Below, piece after piece: positions 7,746 to 17,500 of a stretch of DNA of 34,690 nucleotides. Source of the stretch: DASXUX01 sp036504595. GTDB lineage: Bacteria; Planctomycetota; SZUA-567; H5-PLA8. Under the pieces are notes generated by a model. The model was not told the origin of the DNA. It saw only the letters and a list, made by a program, of their open reading frames with translations, and ran no database searches. Within the stretch, counting starts at the first letter, position 1, and each line of letters begins with the position of its first letter. The stretch covers positions 1 to 34,690 of the forward strand of contig DASXUX010000102.1 of the NCBI GenBank assembly GCA_036504595.1. Reading direction: 5' to 3'. A program made the translations under genes and the position numbers.

Positions 7746-10562
7746 TTACCTGCCCGGCGCTGAAACCGGTGCTAATTGGGCCACATGCCGTTTCGCGGAT
7801 GTCTTCGCCTGCCGCAAGGCGACCGTGCCGCCAAATGGCCCAGGAGCGACCTGCGGTCCTAATTCGTCGAGAAGCTTGTTTGCCACGTCCCATTTTTCGC
7901 ACCGCACGGCAGCGCTGGCGTATTGGCTTTTCACATAGTTTGATGGCGCACGTTTGAGGATCAGTTCGTAAACGCGCGAAACGTCCGGCCACACTTCCGG
8001 GCGTAACCAGTATTGGGTCACAAGCGTCGCTGACTCGAAATTGTTATCTCCTGCGACGCGCTCGTCGTCAGCGAGGTTTTCATGAGCCTGCAGGAGGATT
8101 CTGGCGATGTCCGCATCCATGGCGGGATTGCTGGCGACTCGTTCAAACCACCGTACCGCAAACGCATACATGGCACCAGGGATTCCGCCCCAACGACGTT
8201 CGAGGGCGTACAGCCTCTTGCGGTAGGCCTCGTAGTTTGCAGGATCGGCACGGATGGCATTCACAAAGCACGTGTCGGCGTCATATTCGGCATCGTGACG
8301 CGCCATAGCGATGGTGATGAGCCGATCCATCGCGCCGCTGTTTGTTTGATCCATCTGCCACGCCGATTTCAAAGCCGCTTCAGCGATATTCAGCCTTTCG
8401 TCGAAGAGTTTCCAACCTTGATCGGTAACGTTGCGCGCCCAGTCGCAGCCTCGAGCATCCCACGCATAGGTAATGTAGAAATCCCCCTTCACGGTCAGCG
8501 CGAGCGAACTGCCGGGCGCGGCCTTCTCGATAGCGGCATACAGCCGATCAAACTCTTTCTTGCGTGTCGTGCCTTCCAGCCAGGAATAGGGAATGCGGAA
8601 CATGATCGTGCGCTGCACCATCCAGGCAGGCGCTTCTTTATCCTTCAATATCTCCGGCAGCAACGCGAAAGCGGCACGCGTTCGTGCCTGGGCGCGCTCT
8701 TTGACAGGCTCGATACCTGAGTAGTTTTCGCCCCGCGCGCACTCGCAGAGGATCGCATATTGCAGCAGAGGGTGATAACCGCGCTTGCCCAGAAGCTCTG
8801 CGGCCTTTTTGTACGCGCGCCGAGCTGTTTCACTATTTGCCTGCTGGACAACAGCGAACAGATCGGCATAGACGAACAGCACGAGCGGGTCATCGCATCC
8901 ATTCTCAAGAGCCGTATTGCACAGCGAGAAGATGATGCTTTGGTCGGCAGTTGCATCGCGGTTGTACCAGCGAGCCGCCAGCGCCAAGGCATCGACCGCC
9001 GATTGGTCCCAGGCAGCGCCACGTTTGCCATGCTTCAGATAATCACTGACAAAGATGCGGTAGAACCACTGCTGGGTTGGATCAGTCGGGAGGGCTGGCA
9101 CAACGGGCGAACCGGCGGTTGTTGCCGTGACGATAGCTTGTGTTGTCGCGTCGTCCCCGGCCAATTCGCGATAGACGATTTCACGGAAAATGCATTGCGT
9201 GCCGGTGGCTGCGATTTGGGGAGTAAGCTCACGCTTTTGGTTAGGTGCCAGTCCAAAGCCAACGCGCCGACCGTTGAGCCACGCTTCGAACCACGGACCG
9301 ATCATGCAAAGCTCAATGCGGTTGTCACCGCTGCTTACCAAGTCGCCTGCGGTTAGTTCCTGAGTGGGGTATCCGTGGCACGCGAGTTTGAGCGGACCAT
9401 TGACCAGGGCAGTCAGCTCAAGCAACCGCACACCCGTACCATCGCTGGAGTCGATGAAAGCAACCGTGAACCCGTAGATCGCCTTAGGATCGCGCTTCTG
9501 GACCGGACTCATCTTAAATGTGACTCCGAATTCAGCACTCCTCGTGAATGGCCCGAAATTGGCCACGGAGAACTGGTTTGCTGGCGGATTAAATCCGAAA
9601 TCTGGATGATCTTTGAGGTAGCCCAGAATGATTCCCGCATTTTCATCCCATGCCTGGAGCGCTTTGGTATGATCGGTTGTGACCTTCTTGATTAACTTGC
9701 CTTGCGCATCAATCAGTTTTCGGTCTGCGACGCTCAACGATTTGAGCCGCTTATTGAGCGGCTCATCGTCCCAATTCGCGTCGGCAAGGTGGTACGATCC
9801 ATGCTCCTCTGCTAACGCAGCCGCTTCCTGAATCCGGCCACTCAGCAACAACGAAGTGTACAGTGCGGCAAAGACAGGACGCGCCGCCTCAAGGGGTACA
9901 GATGCGCGTACTTCGCCAGCCAACGCAGCGGCCTTCTCATGTTCACCGCTACAACTGTAGCTACAAAGCGATAGCGCCGGTTTGAGCCATCCACGGTAGC
10001 CGACTTTCCCCGCTTCCTGAATGGAATAAAGCGCGACCTCGGGGTCCTGCTGAAATTGCTGAGCGGCCACTAAAACCATCTTGTCCCATTTGGTACTTCT
10101 TTCAGCACTCCGAATGTAGTCCAACTCGGGAAGCCAGTGCTCGAGATACCAGATACCCAGCCGTCCTGACGCGCGGATTTCTCTCAGACCCTTCTGTGGC
10201 GACCAGATCGTTTGTGTGTCGCCCTTTCCGCTCCGTTGCTCGTTAAGCGCCACAGTGCCACGGACTGGCTGCCCATTCACTTTTGCGATCAAATCGCCAA
10301 TTTGCAGCCCTTGCTGGGCAGCCTGGGAGTCGCGTGCAACATCGACAATGCGAAGGGAATAGGCAGGGCGCGTGTCTTTCTCCAGCGCGGCAGTTTCAAT
10401 GCGGGAGAGCGCTTTGGTAAAGCGCTCGGATAGGGGGATTTTTAGAGGAGCGACATCGCTGTTGCTCTGGACGCACTGGCTGTCCTCACGCACCATTAAC
10501 AGCCACACGACGACCGCCGTTCCGAGGACGACGAGAAGGCCGGGCAAAACGTAGCGTCGCAT
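7746..10562 (-). CDS. Membrane-anchored PDZ and helical-repeat protein
   Basis: This 938-residue protein begins MRRYVLPGLLVVLGTAVVVW, a basic start and single membrane segment, so the rest is probably periplasmic. Residues about 65-120 form a PDZ domain (YSLRIVDVARDSQAAQQGLQ, IGDLIAKVNGQPV). A beta-rich part around residues 340-470 (FGVTFKMSP, IYGFTVAFID, PWFEAWLNGRRVGFG) resembles a concanavalin-A/LamG-like sandwich. The remainder is helical and TPR-like, with alternating Ala/Leu/Tyr helices to the C-terminus. No catalytic motif is visible. GGGGGT before the ATG could serve as ribosome site. Large PDZ-plus-repeat proteins are common in planctomycete-like genomes without known role; scaffolding is a guess. 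Confidence 0.75.
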   Translation of the reverse strand: MRRYVLPGLLVVLGTAVVVWLLMVREDSQCVQSNSDVAPLKIPLSERFTKALSRIETAALEKDTRPAYSLRIVDVARDSQAAQQGLQIGDLIAKVNGQPVRGTVALNEQRSGKGDTQTIWSPQKGLREIRASGRLGIWYLEHWLPELDYIRSAERSTKWDKMVLVAAQQFQQDPEVALYSIQEAGKVGYRGWLKPALSLCSYSCSGEHEKAAALAGEVRASVPLEAARPVFAALYTSLLLSGRIQEAAALAEEHGSYHLADANWDDEPLNKRLKSLSVADRKLIDAQGKLIKKVTTDHTKALQAWDENAGIILGYLKDHPDFGFNPPANQFSVANFGPFTRSAEFGVTFKMSPVQKRDPKAIYGFTVAFIDSSDGTGVRLLELTALVNGPLKLACHGYPTQELTAGDLVSSGDNRIELCMIGPWFEAWLNGRRVGFGLAPNQKRELTPQIAATGTQCIFREIVYRELAGDDATTQAIVTATTAGSPVVPALPTDPTQQWFYRIFVSDYLKHGKRGAAWDQSAVDALALAARWYNRDATADQSIIFSLCNTALENGCDDPLVLFVYADLFAVVQQANSETARRAYKKAAELLGKRGYHPLLQYAILCECARGENYSGIEPVKERAQARTRAAFALLPEILKDKEAPAWMVQRTIMFRIPYSWLEGTTRKKEFDRLYAAIEKAAPGSSLALTVKGDFYITYAWDARGCDWARNVTDQGWKLFDERLNIAEAALKSAWQMDQTNSGAMDRLITIAMARHDAEYDADTCFVNAIRADPANYEAYRKRLYALERRWGGIPGAMYAFAVRWFERVASNPAMDADIARILLQAHENLADDERVAGDNNFESATLVTQYWLRPEVWPDVSRVYELILKRAPSNYVKSQYASAAVRCEKWDVANKLLDELGPQVAPGPFGGTVALRQAKTSAKRHVAQLAPVSAPGR

Positions 10563-11732
10563 TCGCGTGACCCCCAGTAGTATCGTGAAGTGTTTTCACT
10601 AAACGTACTATCAGATGCAGGGTTTTCCAACAAAAAGCATTACGAACTTGTGTCACGAAAGGTCCACCGACTCCCATACTTAAGTTCTGCTCGTGTAGAT
10701 TGCTCTTGGAAAGGCGCCTTTTCGTCGCTCGCGTTCCACTTTACCCTTTGCGTTCTGACAACTGCTATGATCATCGCTTTGCAGCATTCGCGAAGTTGTT
10801 CACGCGGCATCCGTTGGTTCCACGGCTCACTCACTGGTTGACCTATTCGGGCTTACGAACGACACGTTCAAGTTTGGAGTTTCTGTCGCCGCGCAAAGCT
10901 CGGCCGTTCCCGCAGGCGCACGCGGATGCCTCCAGCGCCGCTCACCTCGCAGGGCCAGTCGCCAGAGGCACCCGGCGTCGCGAGCGTTGCTCCCTCCTCC
11001 TTTATTCGCACCGGAACGAACTCGCTGGGCGCAAGTATGTTCACTTCGCTGTCACTTGGGAAGATGGGATAAATACGCCCCCATTTGCTCGCGCGACTGA
11101 TCCCGAAGTTCCCCGTGTTCCGGCCATTCGTCAATAGTCGAGCAGCAGTATCGACGCGGTCAGAAGGCACTGCCCAACTGCAGGTGGCTGCTTCTGAAAG
11201 GGCGCGTGAATGGCGGCGACGCAAGGAGAGGAAACGCTAGCCTGCGGATTCGTTGTGCAGAAGTTGTGCAGGACACGCTCGGACTGAACAACGCCGGCGT
11301 TTCCCAGGCCATCCGGGATACGGAAGTCGGTTTCTCGGCTCTCCGGCGTTCCGTGGACGTGGCATTCCGCATCGACGGTACGGCTTATCGAAGTCAGGTG
11401 CTGGTGGACTTCAAGCGCACCGCAGAGAGTTCCGTCGGCAGCATCAGCACACACGGCCCCGCTGACCGGCGCTCTCGTCGCACGCGCTCGCTCAGATCGG
11501 CTCCTCGTAACGTGGCCCAGCCAGTGCCGCAGCGCCGTCGCCGTCGCTGGTCTTCACGTCCGAATACCTCGCCGCTATAAAGACATTCCGGCGAGCAGAA
11601 CCCTGGCGCGGCAACGTAACTGCGCCACTACGGGTGGCTTGGCGCGTGAGGCATCGGTCTGCAACGGCCAGCAAACGGAAACAGCGCTCGCCGCTGTAGA
11701 CCAATGGCACCCATGGCGGTTAGAATCCGTTC
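10563..11732. other. 1.2-kb stretch with little coding signal
   Basis: No ORF here is convincing except possibly 10868-11224 on the minus strand. Overlapping frames on both strands give Arg/Ser/Pro-rich readings that switch plausibility over short distances, as in decayed sequence. A small dyad, GTGAA...TTCAC (10585-10599), lies just upstream of the 938-residue gene and could be an operator or chance. I see no RNA gene, IS end or repeat array. Confidence 0.5.
10868..11224 (-). CDS. Doubtful hypothetical ORF or gene remnant
   Basis: The part from about residue 32 onward (LLTNGRNTGNFGISRASKW, then YPIFPSDSEVNILAPSEFVP) has balanced composition and mostly G/C third positions, more like protein than the other frames here. 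The first 30 residues look like random Arg/Ala/Ser-rich reading, and no ribosome site precedes any start. No family recognised. It may be the remaining piece of a decayed gene. Confidence 0.3.
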   Translation of the reverse strand: MRRRHSRALSEAATCSWAVPSDRVDTAARLLTNGRNTGNFGISRASKWGRIYPIFPSDSEVNILAPSEFVPVRIKEEGATLATPGASGDWPCEVSGAGGIRVRLRERPSFARRQKLQT

Positions 11733-13562
11733 ATGGCCGCTCCGAAGCACACTCGCCCGATGGATGAGAAAACGCTAAAGATTTCAACGCAGCGGATCGA
11801 GCGCGCGTGGGAAGACCTGCGCAAACATGTGCTCATGGGTCCGCTGGTCCAACGAGCCAGACTCAAGATCATCGACTACCAGCCGCAAGTGCCAGCGATG
11901 TTCGTCACCGTGGCCGAAAGCGGAGAGATCTACGCGAACCCGTTCAATCATCCGCGCACCCCGCAAGAGTGGGTTTTCGTCCTGGCTCACGCGCTGCTCC
12001 ATCTCGCGTTCCGGCACATCCGCCAAGCGCGGCGCGGCATCGTTTGGAACATTGCGTGCGACTGTGTCGTCAACGAATTTCTCTCGCGCATGAAGATCGG
12101 TACGCCGCCGGAAGGTCTCCTGCGCCTCCCGTCAGGCGTTCCCAACGATGAGGAGAAGCTCTTCACGATCTGGACGCAAAGCCGGCAACCGCCACAAGGC
12201 GAGACGACCAACGGCACAGCCATGGACATGGTCGCGACCTCCCCCGGAAAGGCCAACTGGCCCGACATCTTTGCACGAGCCATCCGCCGCGCCGCACAGA
12301 AAGCACTGAGCGCTGCCGCAGGGCCCGACGACGAAGTCGGCCTCGCTCAACAGGCACGAAGCTGGTTCGTGAAGAACTACCCGCTGCTCGGAGCCGTCTT
12401 GCAGCATTTCAAAATTGTGGAGAACGCGCGTCTGTGTGAACGTCTCGGCGTGCGCGTGGGCGCGGTGAATCCGCAGCGCCGCGAACTGATCCTCAATCCC
12501 GGTTGGGCGATGAGTCCCGAAGAGTATCGGTACGTCCTCGCGCACATGGCTCTGCACGCCGGCCTACAGCACGTTCAGCGCCGCCGCGGTCGCGACCCGT
12601 TCCTGTGGAATGCCGCCTGCGACTATCGGATCAATGCGTGGCTGAACCAGATCGCGCTGCTGCAGAGAATGTGCAAGCCGCCCGGCCAGGGACTATTGCT
12701 CTCTCCGGATTTCGCGCGCCTGAGCGCCGAAGACATCTATGAGGAGCTCTTGAGGAACGAGAAAGCCGCGCGCAAACTCGTGACGTTCGCCGGCGAAGGC
12801 GTTCCAGACTGTATATTTCCGGCTGCGGATTCACACTCGGCGCACTCACTGGCCGCTGATCAATCCACAATCCGCAATCCGCAATCCGCAATTCAGCAGG
12901 ACCGCGTCTTGCTCGACGCTCTCCTGCGCGGCTACCAGATCCACAGCGAGTCCGGCAAAGGCGCGCTCCCGCACACGCTCATCGATGAAATCCGAGCGCT
13001 CGAGCACCCGCCGTTGCCGTGGGACGAACAACTCGGCCGCTGGTTCGACAAGCACGTGCCGCCGGTCGAACGCGTGCGCACCTACGCGCGCCCCTCGCGA
13101 CGCCAAAGCGCCACGCCGCAGACGCCGCGGCCGCGCTACATCTGGCCCGACGAAGAAACCGCGCAGCGCGGCACGTTCGGCATCGTCCTGGATTCCAGCG
13201 GGCGCATGGAAGCGCCGCTTGTCGAACAGATTCTCAGCGCGATCAGCATGTACGCGCTTTCGCGCAACATTCCGCTGGTGCGCTTCGTCACCGCCGGCGC
13301 CGACGTCCGCGACCTTGGCATGACGACCGCGTCGGAGCTCAATCAGCGCCGCGCCCCGTCACCGATTCGCCAGCCAAAGCTGAAGGAAGCCGTCGAGCTT
13401 CTGGAAAACGCGCGCGACTTCCCCGGCGAATGTCCGCTCGTCATCATCACAGCCTTGCCGTGCGAACGCATCACAGCTTCGCGCACGCATTGTTTCCTCG
13501 TCCGCGGCGGCGGCCGGCTGCCGTTCAAGACGGATTCCGAAGTGATTGAAGTAATAGAATAG
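11733..13562 (+). CDS. Duplicated metallopeptidase-like plus VWA-like protein, catalytic residues lost
   Basis: The 609-residue protein follows the DUF2201 plan: an N-terminal metallopeptidase-like domain and a C-terminal VWA-like domain, families usually linked to MoxR-type AAA ATPases. Here the peptidase-like domain occurs twice: residues about 10-130 (AHALLHLAFRH, then WNIACDCVVN) and about 220-320 (AHMALHAGLQH, then WNAACDYRIN). In both, HExxH has become HALLH or HMALH, so the catalytic Glu is missing. In the VWA part the metal-site motif DxSxS reads DSSGRM, also lacking the last Ser. Residues 376-388 are encoded by five CAATCCG-like heptamers. No AAA ATPase gene is nearby. A non-catalytic binding role is inferred. 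Confidence 0.7.
   Translation: MAAPKHTRPMDEKTLKISTQRIERAWEDLRKHVLMGPLVQRARLKIIDYQPQVPAMFVTVAESGEIYANPFNHPRTPQEWVFVLAHALLHLAFRHIRQARRGIVWNIACDCVVNEFLSRMKIGTPPEGLLRLPSGVPNDEEKLFTIWTQSRQPPQGETTNGTAMDMVATSPGKANWPDIFARAIRRAAQKALSAAAGPDDEVGLAQQARSWFVKNYPLLGAVLQHFKIVENARLCERLGVRVGAVNPQRRELILNPGWAMSPEEYRYVLAHMALHAGLQHVQRRRGRDPFLWNAACDYRINAWLNQIALLQRMCKPPGQGLLLSPDFARLSAEDIYEELLRNEKAARKLVTFAGEGVPDCIFPAADSHSAHSLAADQSTIRNPQSAIQQDRVLLDALLRGYQIHSESGKGALPHTLIDEIRALEHPPLPWDEQLGRWFDKHVPPVERVRTYARPSRRQSATPQTPRPRYIWPDEETAQRGTFGIVLDSSGRMEAPLVEQILSAISMYALSRNIPLVRFVTAGADVRDLGMTTASELNQRRAPSPIRQPKLKEAVELLENARDFPGECPLVIITALPCERITASRTHCFLVRGGGRLPFKTDSEVIEVIE
12861..12895 (+). repeat. Five CAATCCG-type heptamers inside a coding region
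   Basis: Five consecutive 7-bp units (CAATCCA, three CAATCCG, CAATTCA) lie in frame inside the 609-residue protein and encode part of a linker (STIRNPQSAI) between its second peptidase-like domain and its VWA domain. This is the only heptamer array in the window not next to a stop codon. Confidence 0.85.
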
Positions 13563-13585
13563 CTTTAGTGCACGGCCCATAAACG

Positions 13586-13643
13586 ACGGGTTCAGGGGAT
13601 GCATGCTTGCATCCTCGCCCCGAACCCTGGACCCTGAACCCTG
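13586..13643. terminator. Inverted GGGTTCA/GAACCCT arrays around a hairpin, between convergent genes
   Basis: Between the converging 609-residue gene and the hemerythrin gene, GGGTTCA (13588-13594) faces three GAACCCT-like heptamers (13622-13642). Between them, GGATGCA and TGCATCC (13597-13603, 13608-13614) form a perfect 7-bp stem with a 4-base loop. The position is ideal for a bidirectional terminator, though no T-run follows. Confidence 0.5.
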
Positions 13644-13646
13644 CCG

Positions 13647-14354
13647 TTACGTTCCCGGCGTGAACGTCGCCAGATCGAGCACTCCCAGGTTCCGCTCGAC
13701 TTCCTGGATTTTCACAACGGTCTCTTCAAAGCCTTTGTCGCCGAACAGTTTCTTCTCGCGTTCCTCCATCACATCGCCCAGCGCGTCATATTCCTTGGCG
13801 CTGAGAACGTGGTGAAGTTCCGGGAAGATGATGGTGTCTTCGCGCGCCGCGTGCGGGCGGTACATGCGCATGAACTCCCGCATGGTGTTGGACAGCAGCG
13901 TCCGGTCGGCCAGTTCACTTGGCAGAGGTTCGGAGAGTCGCGTGATCGTGTCCGTCAGTTTGCGGCCGACAGCGTGTTGGTTGATCAGCACATCCAGCAC
14001 CTGCACGTGCTTGTCCGCCTTGCGCAGGACGGGGAAGATCAGTTCCTCCTCCATCTTTTCGTGGTAGTCCTCAACAAAAGAGCGCACCGTGGCGGCGGCG
14101 ACGGACAGCGTGTGCGGAGGCGTCTCGTTGTCGGTTTCGATGCGACGCATGATTTCTTCGTAGATAACGAAAATGCGCCGGAGCACGCCGTGTTCGCGCA
14201 TCAGGTCTTCAGCGGCCGTGACGTCGGCCTCCTTGCCCTTCTTGTCGTCGGCGTGAGCGCCATCGTCCTTGCCGCAACCGGAAAGAATCACCAGCCCCGC
14301 GCCAAGACCCGCGCTCAGAAAATCCCGTCGTCCGCCTTCGTACGTTTGCCTCAT
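13647..14354 (-). CDS. Tat-exported lipoprotein with hemerythrin (HHE) domain
   Basis: The chosen ATG (14352-14354) has GGAG 8 bases upstream; an in-frame ATG 33 bases earlier has no ribosome site. The N-terminus carries GGRRDFLSAGLGAG, a twin-arginine-type signal, then ILSGC, a lipobox, so the protein is probably a lipid-anchored extracytoplasmic protein. The body is a four-helix hemerythrin domain with expected iron ligands: REHGVL, DYHEKMEEELIFP, NQHAVG and RPHAAREDTIIFPEL. Such proteins bind a di-iron centre and sense or carry oxygen or NO. Tat export would allow folding with the metal before transport. It ends 5 bp from a heptamer array. Confidence 0.85.
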   Translation of the reverse strand: MRQTYEGGRRDFLSAGLGAGLVILSGCGKDDGAHADDKKGKEADVTAAEDLMREHGVLRRIFVIYEEIMRRIETDNETPPHTLSVAAATVRSFVEDYHEKMEEELIFPVLRKADKHVQVLDVLINQHAVGRKLTDTITRLSEPLPSELADRTLLSNTMREFMRMYRPHAAREDTIIFPELHHVLSAKEYDALGDVMEEREKKLFGDKGFEETVVKIQEVERNLGVLDLATFTPGT

Positions 14355-14599
14355 CCATTCGCTCCTGTCGGTTCCGTAAAGAGGCATAAAATACCAAATC
14401 GGCAGCCATACGGCTACACGAAAGCTGCGTGATTACAGAAAGAATGGCAGGCTTGTCACTCTACAGTCATGTCAGGCAGGCCGCTTACAACTCGTCATTT
14501 CATTCATTTTTCCGGGATAATACCAGCAACTCTCGCGAGTTCTCGCCTATACAATTGTGTGCCGTTCCGGAAGGACCGAGAGCATCCAAGGGTATTAAC

Positions 14600-17500
14600 A
14601 TGCGAATGCATTTTGTCATGGCGCCAGTCATCGCTTTCACGTTCAGCGCCGCACTGGTTTGGAGCGCGGACAACAACCCCAAGAGCAAGGTCAACCCGCC
14701 GGCCAATGCCAAGCCGCCTGCGGCGAAAGACAAGTCTGCCGCGCCGCCGAAGCAGTTGGCTGTTCCCATGCCGGTGAATCTGAAGGCGCTACGCCTGGGC
14801 ATTGAATACCTCGCCGCCACGTTCCCGCAGCAGTACAAGAACGGCGCCGCGCACTTGAAAGCTCTCGAAGCGCTGGAGAAGGCGCCGACTCAGACGGACG
14901 CCAAATTCCGCCAGGATTACGATGCGCTGCTCCGCACCGCGCTGGCAACAGAAAATCCCCTGATGGATTTCGACAAACTGCTGCTCGTCAAGCGCGAAGC
15001 CGGGAAGCTCGGCCTGCCGCACAATTGGCAGGGAAATTCGAGCATCAATCCGAATATGGCGAACGAGATCGACACGCTGGCCTGGAAGAACACGGATGCA
15101 AAAGCCGAGACCTTCTACAAGCCCACGCAGAACGTCTTCGTCGGCGACATCGATCTGAACTTCGACGCGGACAAACTGCTGTTCTCGTCCATCGGCACGA
15201 ACAATCGCTGGCAAGTTTTCGAGATCAAAGCCGACGGCACGGGCCTGCACCAGATCACGCCGGGTGATTCGCCGGACATCGACAGCTACGACCCGATGTT
15301 CCTGGCCGATGGCCGCATCCTCTTCGTGGGAAGCAGCGGCTTCCAGGGCGTTCCGTGCGTCGGCGGCGCCGATTACGTCGGCAACCTGCATATCATGACC
15401 CCGGACGGCAAGAACATCCGCCGGCTGACATACGATCAGGACAACGACTGGTGCCCGACGATGATGTCCGACGGCAGCGTGATGTTCACGCGCTGGGAGT
15501 ACACCGATTCGGCGCACTACTTCAGCCGCACGCTGATGCGCATGAACCCGGACGGCACCAACCAGACCGCGCACTATCACAGTAATTCGTATTGGCCGAA
15601 TTCGATTTTCTACGCGCGCCAGATTCCCAATGCTCCCTCGCAGTTCGTCTGCGTGATCTCCGGCCACCACGGCGTCACGCGCATGGGCGAACTGGTTCTG
15701 TTCGACGTCGCCAAAGGCCGCCACGAAGCCGAAGGCGCCGTGCAACGCATTCCGGGCTATGGCAAGAAAGTCGAACCGATCATCAAAGACGGATTGGTGA
15801 ACGACTCCTGGCCGAAATTCCTCCATCCGTACCCGCTCAACGATAAGTATTTTCTCGTTTCGATGCAGCCTAAAGGCGGCATGTGGGGCCTTTATCTCGT
15901 AGACGTGTTCGACAATCTGATCCTCTTGAAAGAAGAGCCCGGCTTTGCGTTGCTCGAACCAGTTCCGATGCGCAAGAACGAACGCCCGCGCGCCATCGCC
16001 GACAAGATCAAGCCCGGCGCCACGACGGCCACCGTCATGCTCCAGGACGTTTACGCCGGCCCCGGCCTGAAAGGCGTTCCACGTGGAACGGTCAAGAACC
16101 TGCGCGTGTTCCAGTATGAATACAGCTACCGGAACATGGGCGGCCACTATGTTGTCGGCATGGAAGGGCCGTGGGACGTTCGCCGCCTGATCGGCACGGT
16201 CCCCGTTCAACCCGACGGGTCGGCCATGTTTGAGATTCCCGCCAACACGCCGGTTGCCGTGCAGCCGCTGGATCCCGAAGGCAAGGCCCTTCAACAGATG
16301 CGCAGTTGGTTTGTCGGGATGCCAGGCGAAGTGGTTTCGTGCACGGGTTGCCACGAATCCCAGAACGACGCGTCCATGGTCAAAAGCAACACCGCCTCAC
16401 AGAAGAAGCCCATGGCGCCGACGCCGTGGTATGGACCCAAGCGCGGCTTTAGCTTCGTGCGCGAAGTCCAGCCCATGCTCGACAAATACTGCGCGGGTTG
16501 CCACGACGGCAAGCAGGCCAAGCCCAACCTTGCTGACAGCACCATCATCAAGACCAGCGGCGGGATGTCGCAGTTCCCGCTCTCCTATACGGAATTGCAC
16601 CCCTTCGTTCGCCGCAACGGACCTGAAGGCGACTATCACCTGCTCACACCGCTCGAATTCCACGCCGACACCAGCGAACTGGTACAGATGCTCAAGCGTG
16701 GTCACTACAATGTGAAACTCGACGCCGAAGCCTGGGATCGCCTGATCACATGGATCGACCTCAACGTTCCCTGCTACGGCACGTGGCACGAGATCAACAA
16801 GATTCCCAACAACTTTGCGCAGCGCCGCTACGAGATGAAGAAGCAGTACGCGGGCATCGACGAAGACATCGAAGCCATCCCTGAAGTCGAAAAGAAGCCG
16901 ATTGCCTTCATCAAGCCTGAACCGATGCCGCCCAAGCCCGCCGCGCTGAAGATCGATGGCTGGCCGCTGGGCGCCGAAAAAGCCAAACAGATGCAGCAAG
17001 CTGCCGGCGCTCAGGAATGCAAGCTCGATCTGGGCGGCGGTCAGTCCCTCGCGCTCAAGCGCATCCCCGCCGGCACGTTCGCAATGGGCGACGTGAATGG
17101 CGAGCTAGACGAGTATCCGATGACGAAGGTGACCATCGAAAAACCCTTCTTCATGGGAGCGACTGAGGTCACTTTGGCGCAGTTCCAGCAGTTCGACCCC
17201 ACGCACTTCAACGGCTACTACGATCAGCATTACAAAGATCAGGTGCGCCCGGGCTACCTGATGGACAATCCAAACTTTCCGGTCATTCGCGTGAGTTGGA
17301 ACGAAGTCATGGGCTTCTGCAAATGGCTCTCTCAAAAGAGCGGCAAGAAGGTCACGCTGCCCACCGAAGCGCAGTGGGAATGGGCCTGCCGTGCCGGCAC
17401 CGACACGCCGCTGTTCTATGGCGATCTGGACGCCGACTTCTCGAAATTTGCGAACCTCGGCGACAAATCGCTCACGCTGCTGGCGGTGAAAGGCGTCGAT

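Noticed and set aside
11206..11580. 124-residue plus-strand ORF
   Set aside because: The middle looks mildly protein-like, but the ends are Arg/Ser-rich, there is no ribosome site and no recognisable motif.
14789..16354. 521-residue ORF on the minus strand
   Set aside because: It lies wholly antisense to the HzsA-like gene, whose frame carries clear motifs. Its His/Arg/Val-rich composition is typical of an antisense reading of GC-rich coding DNA.
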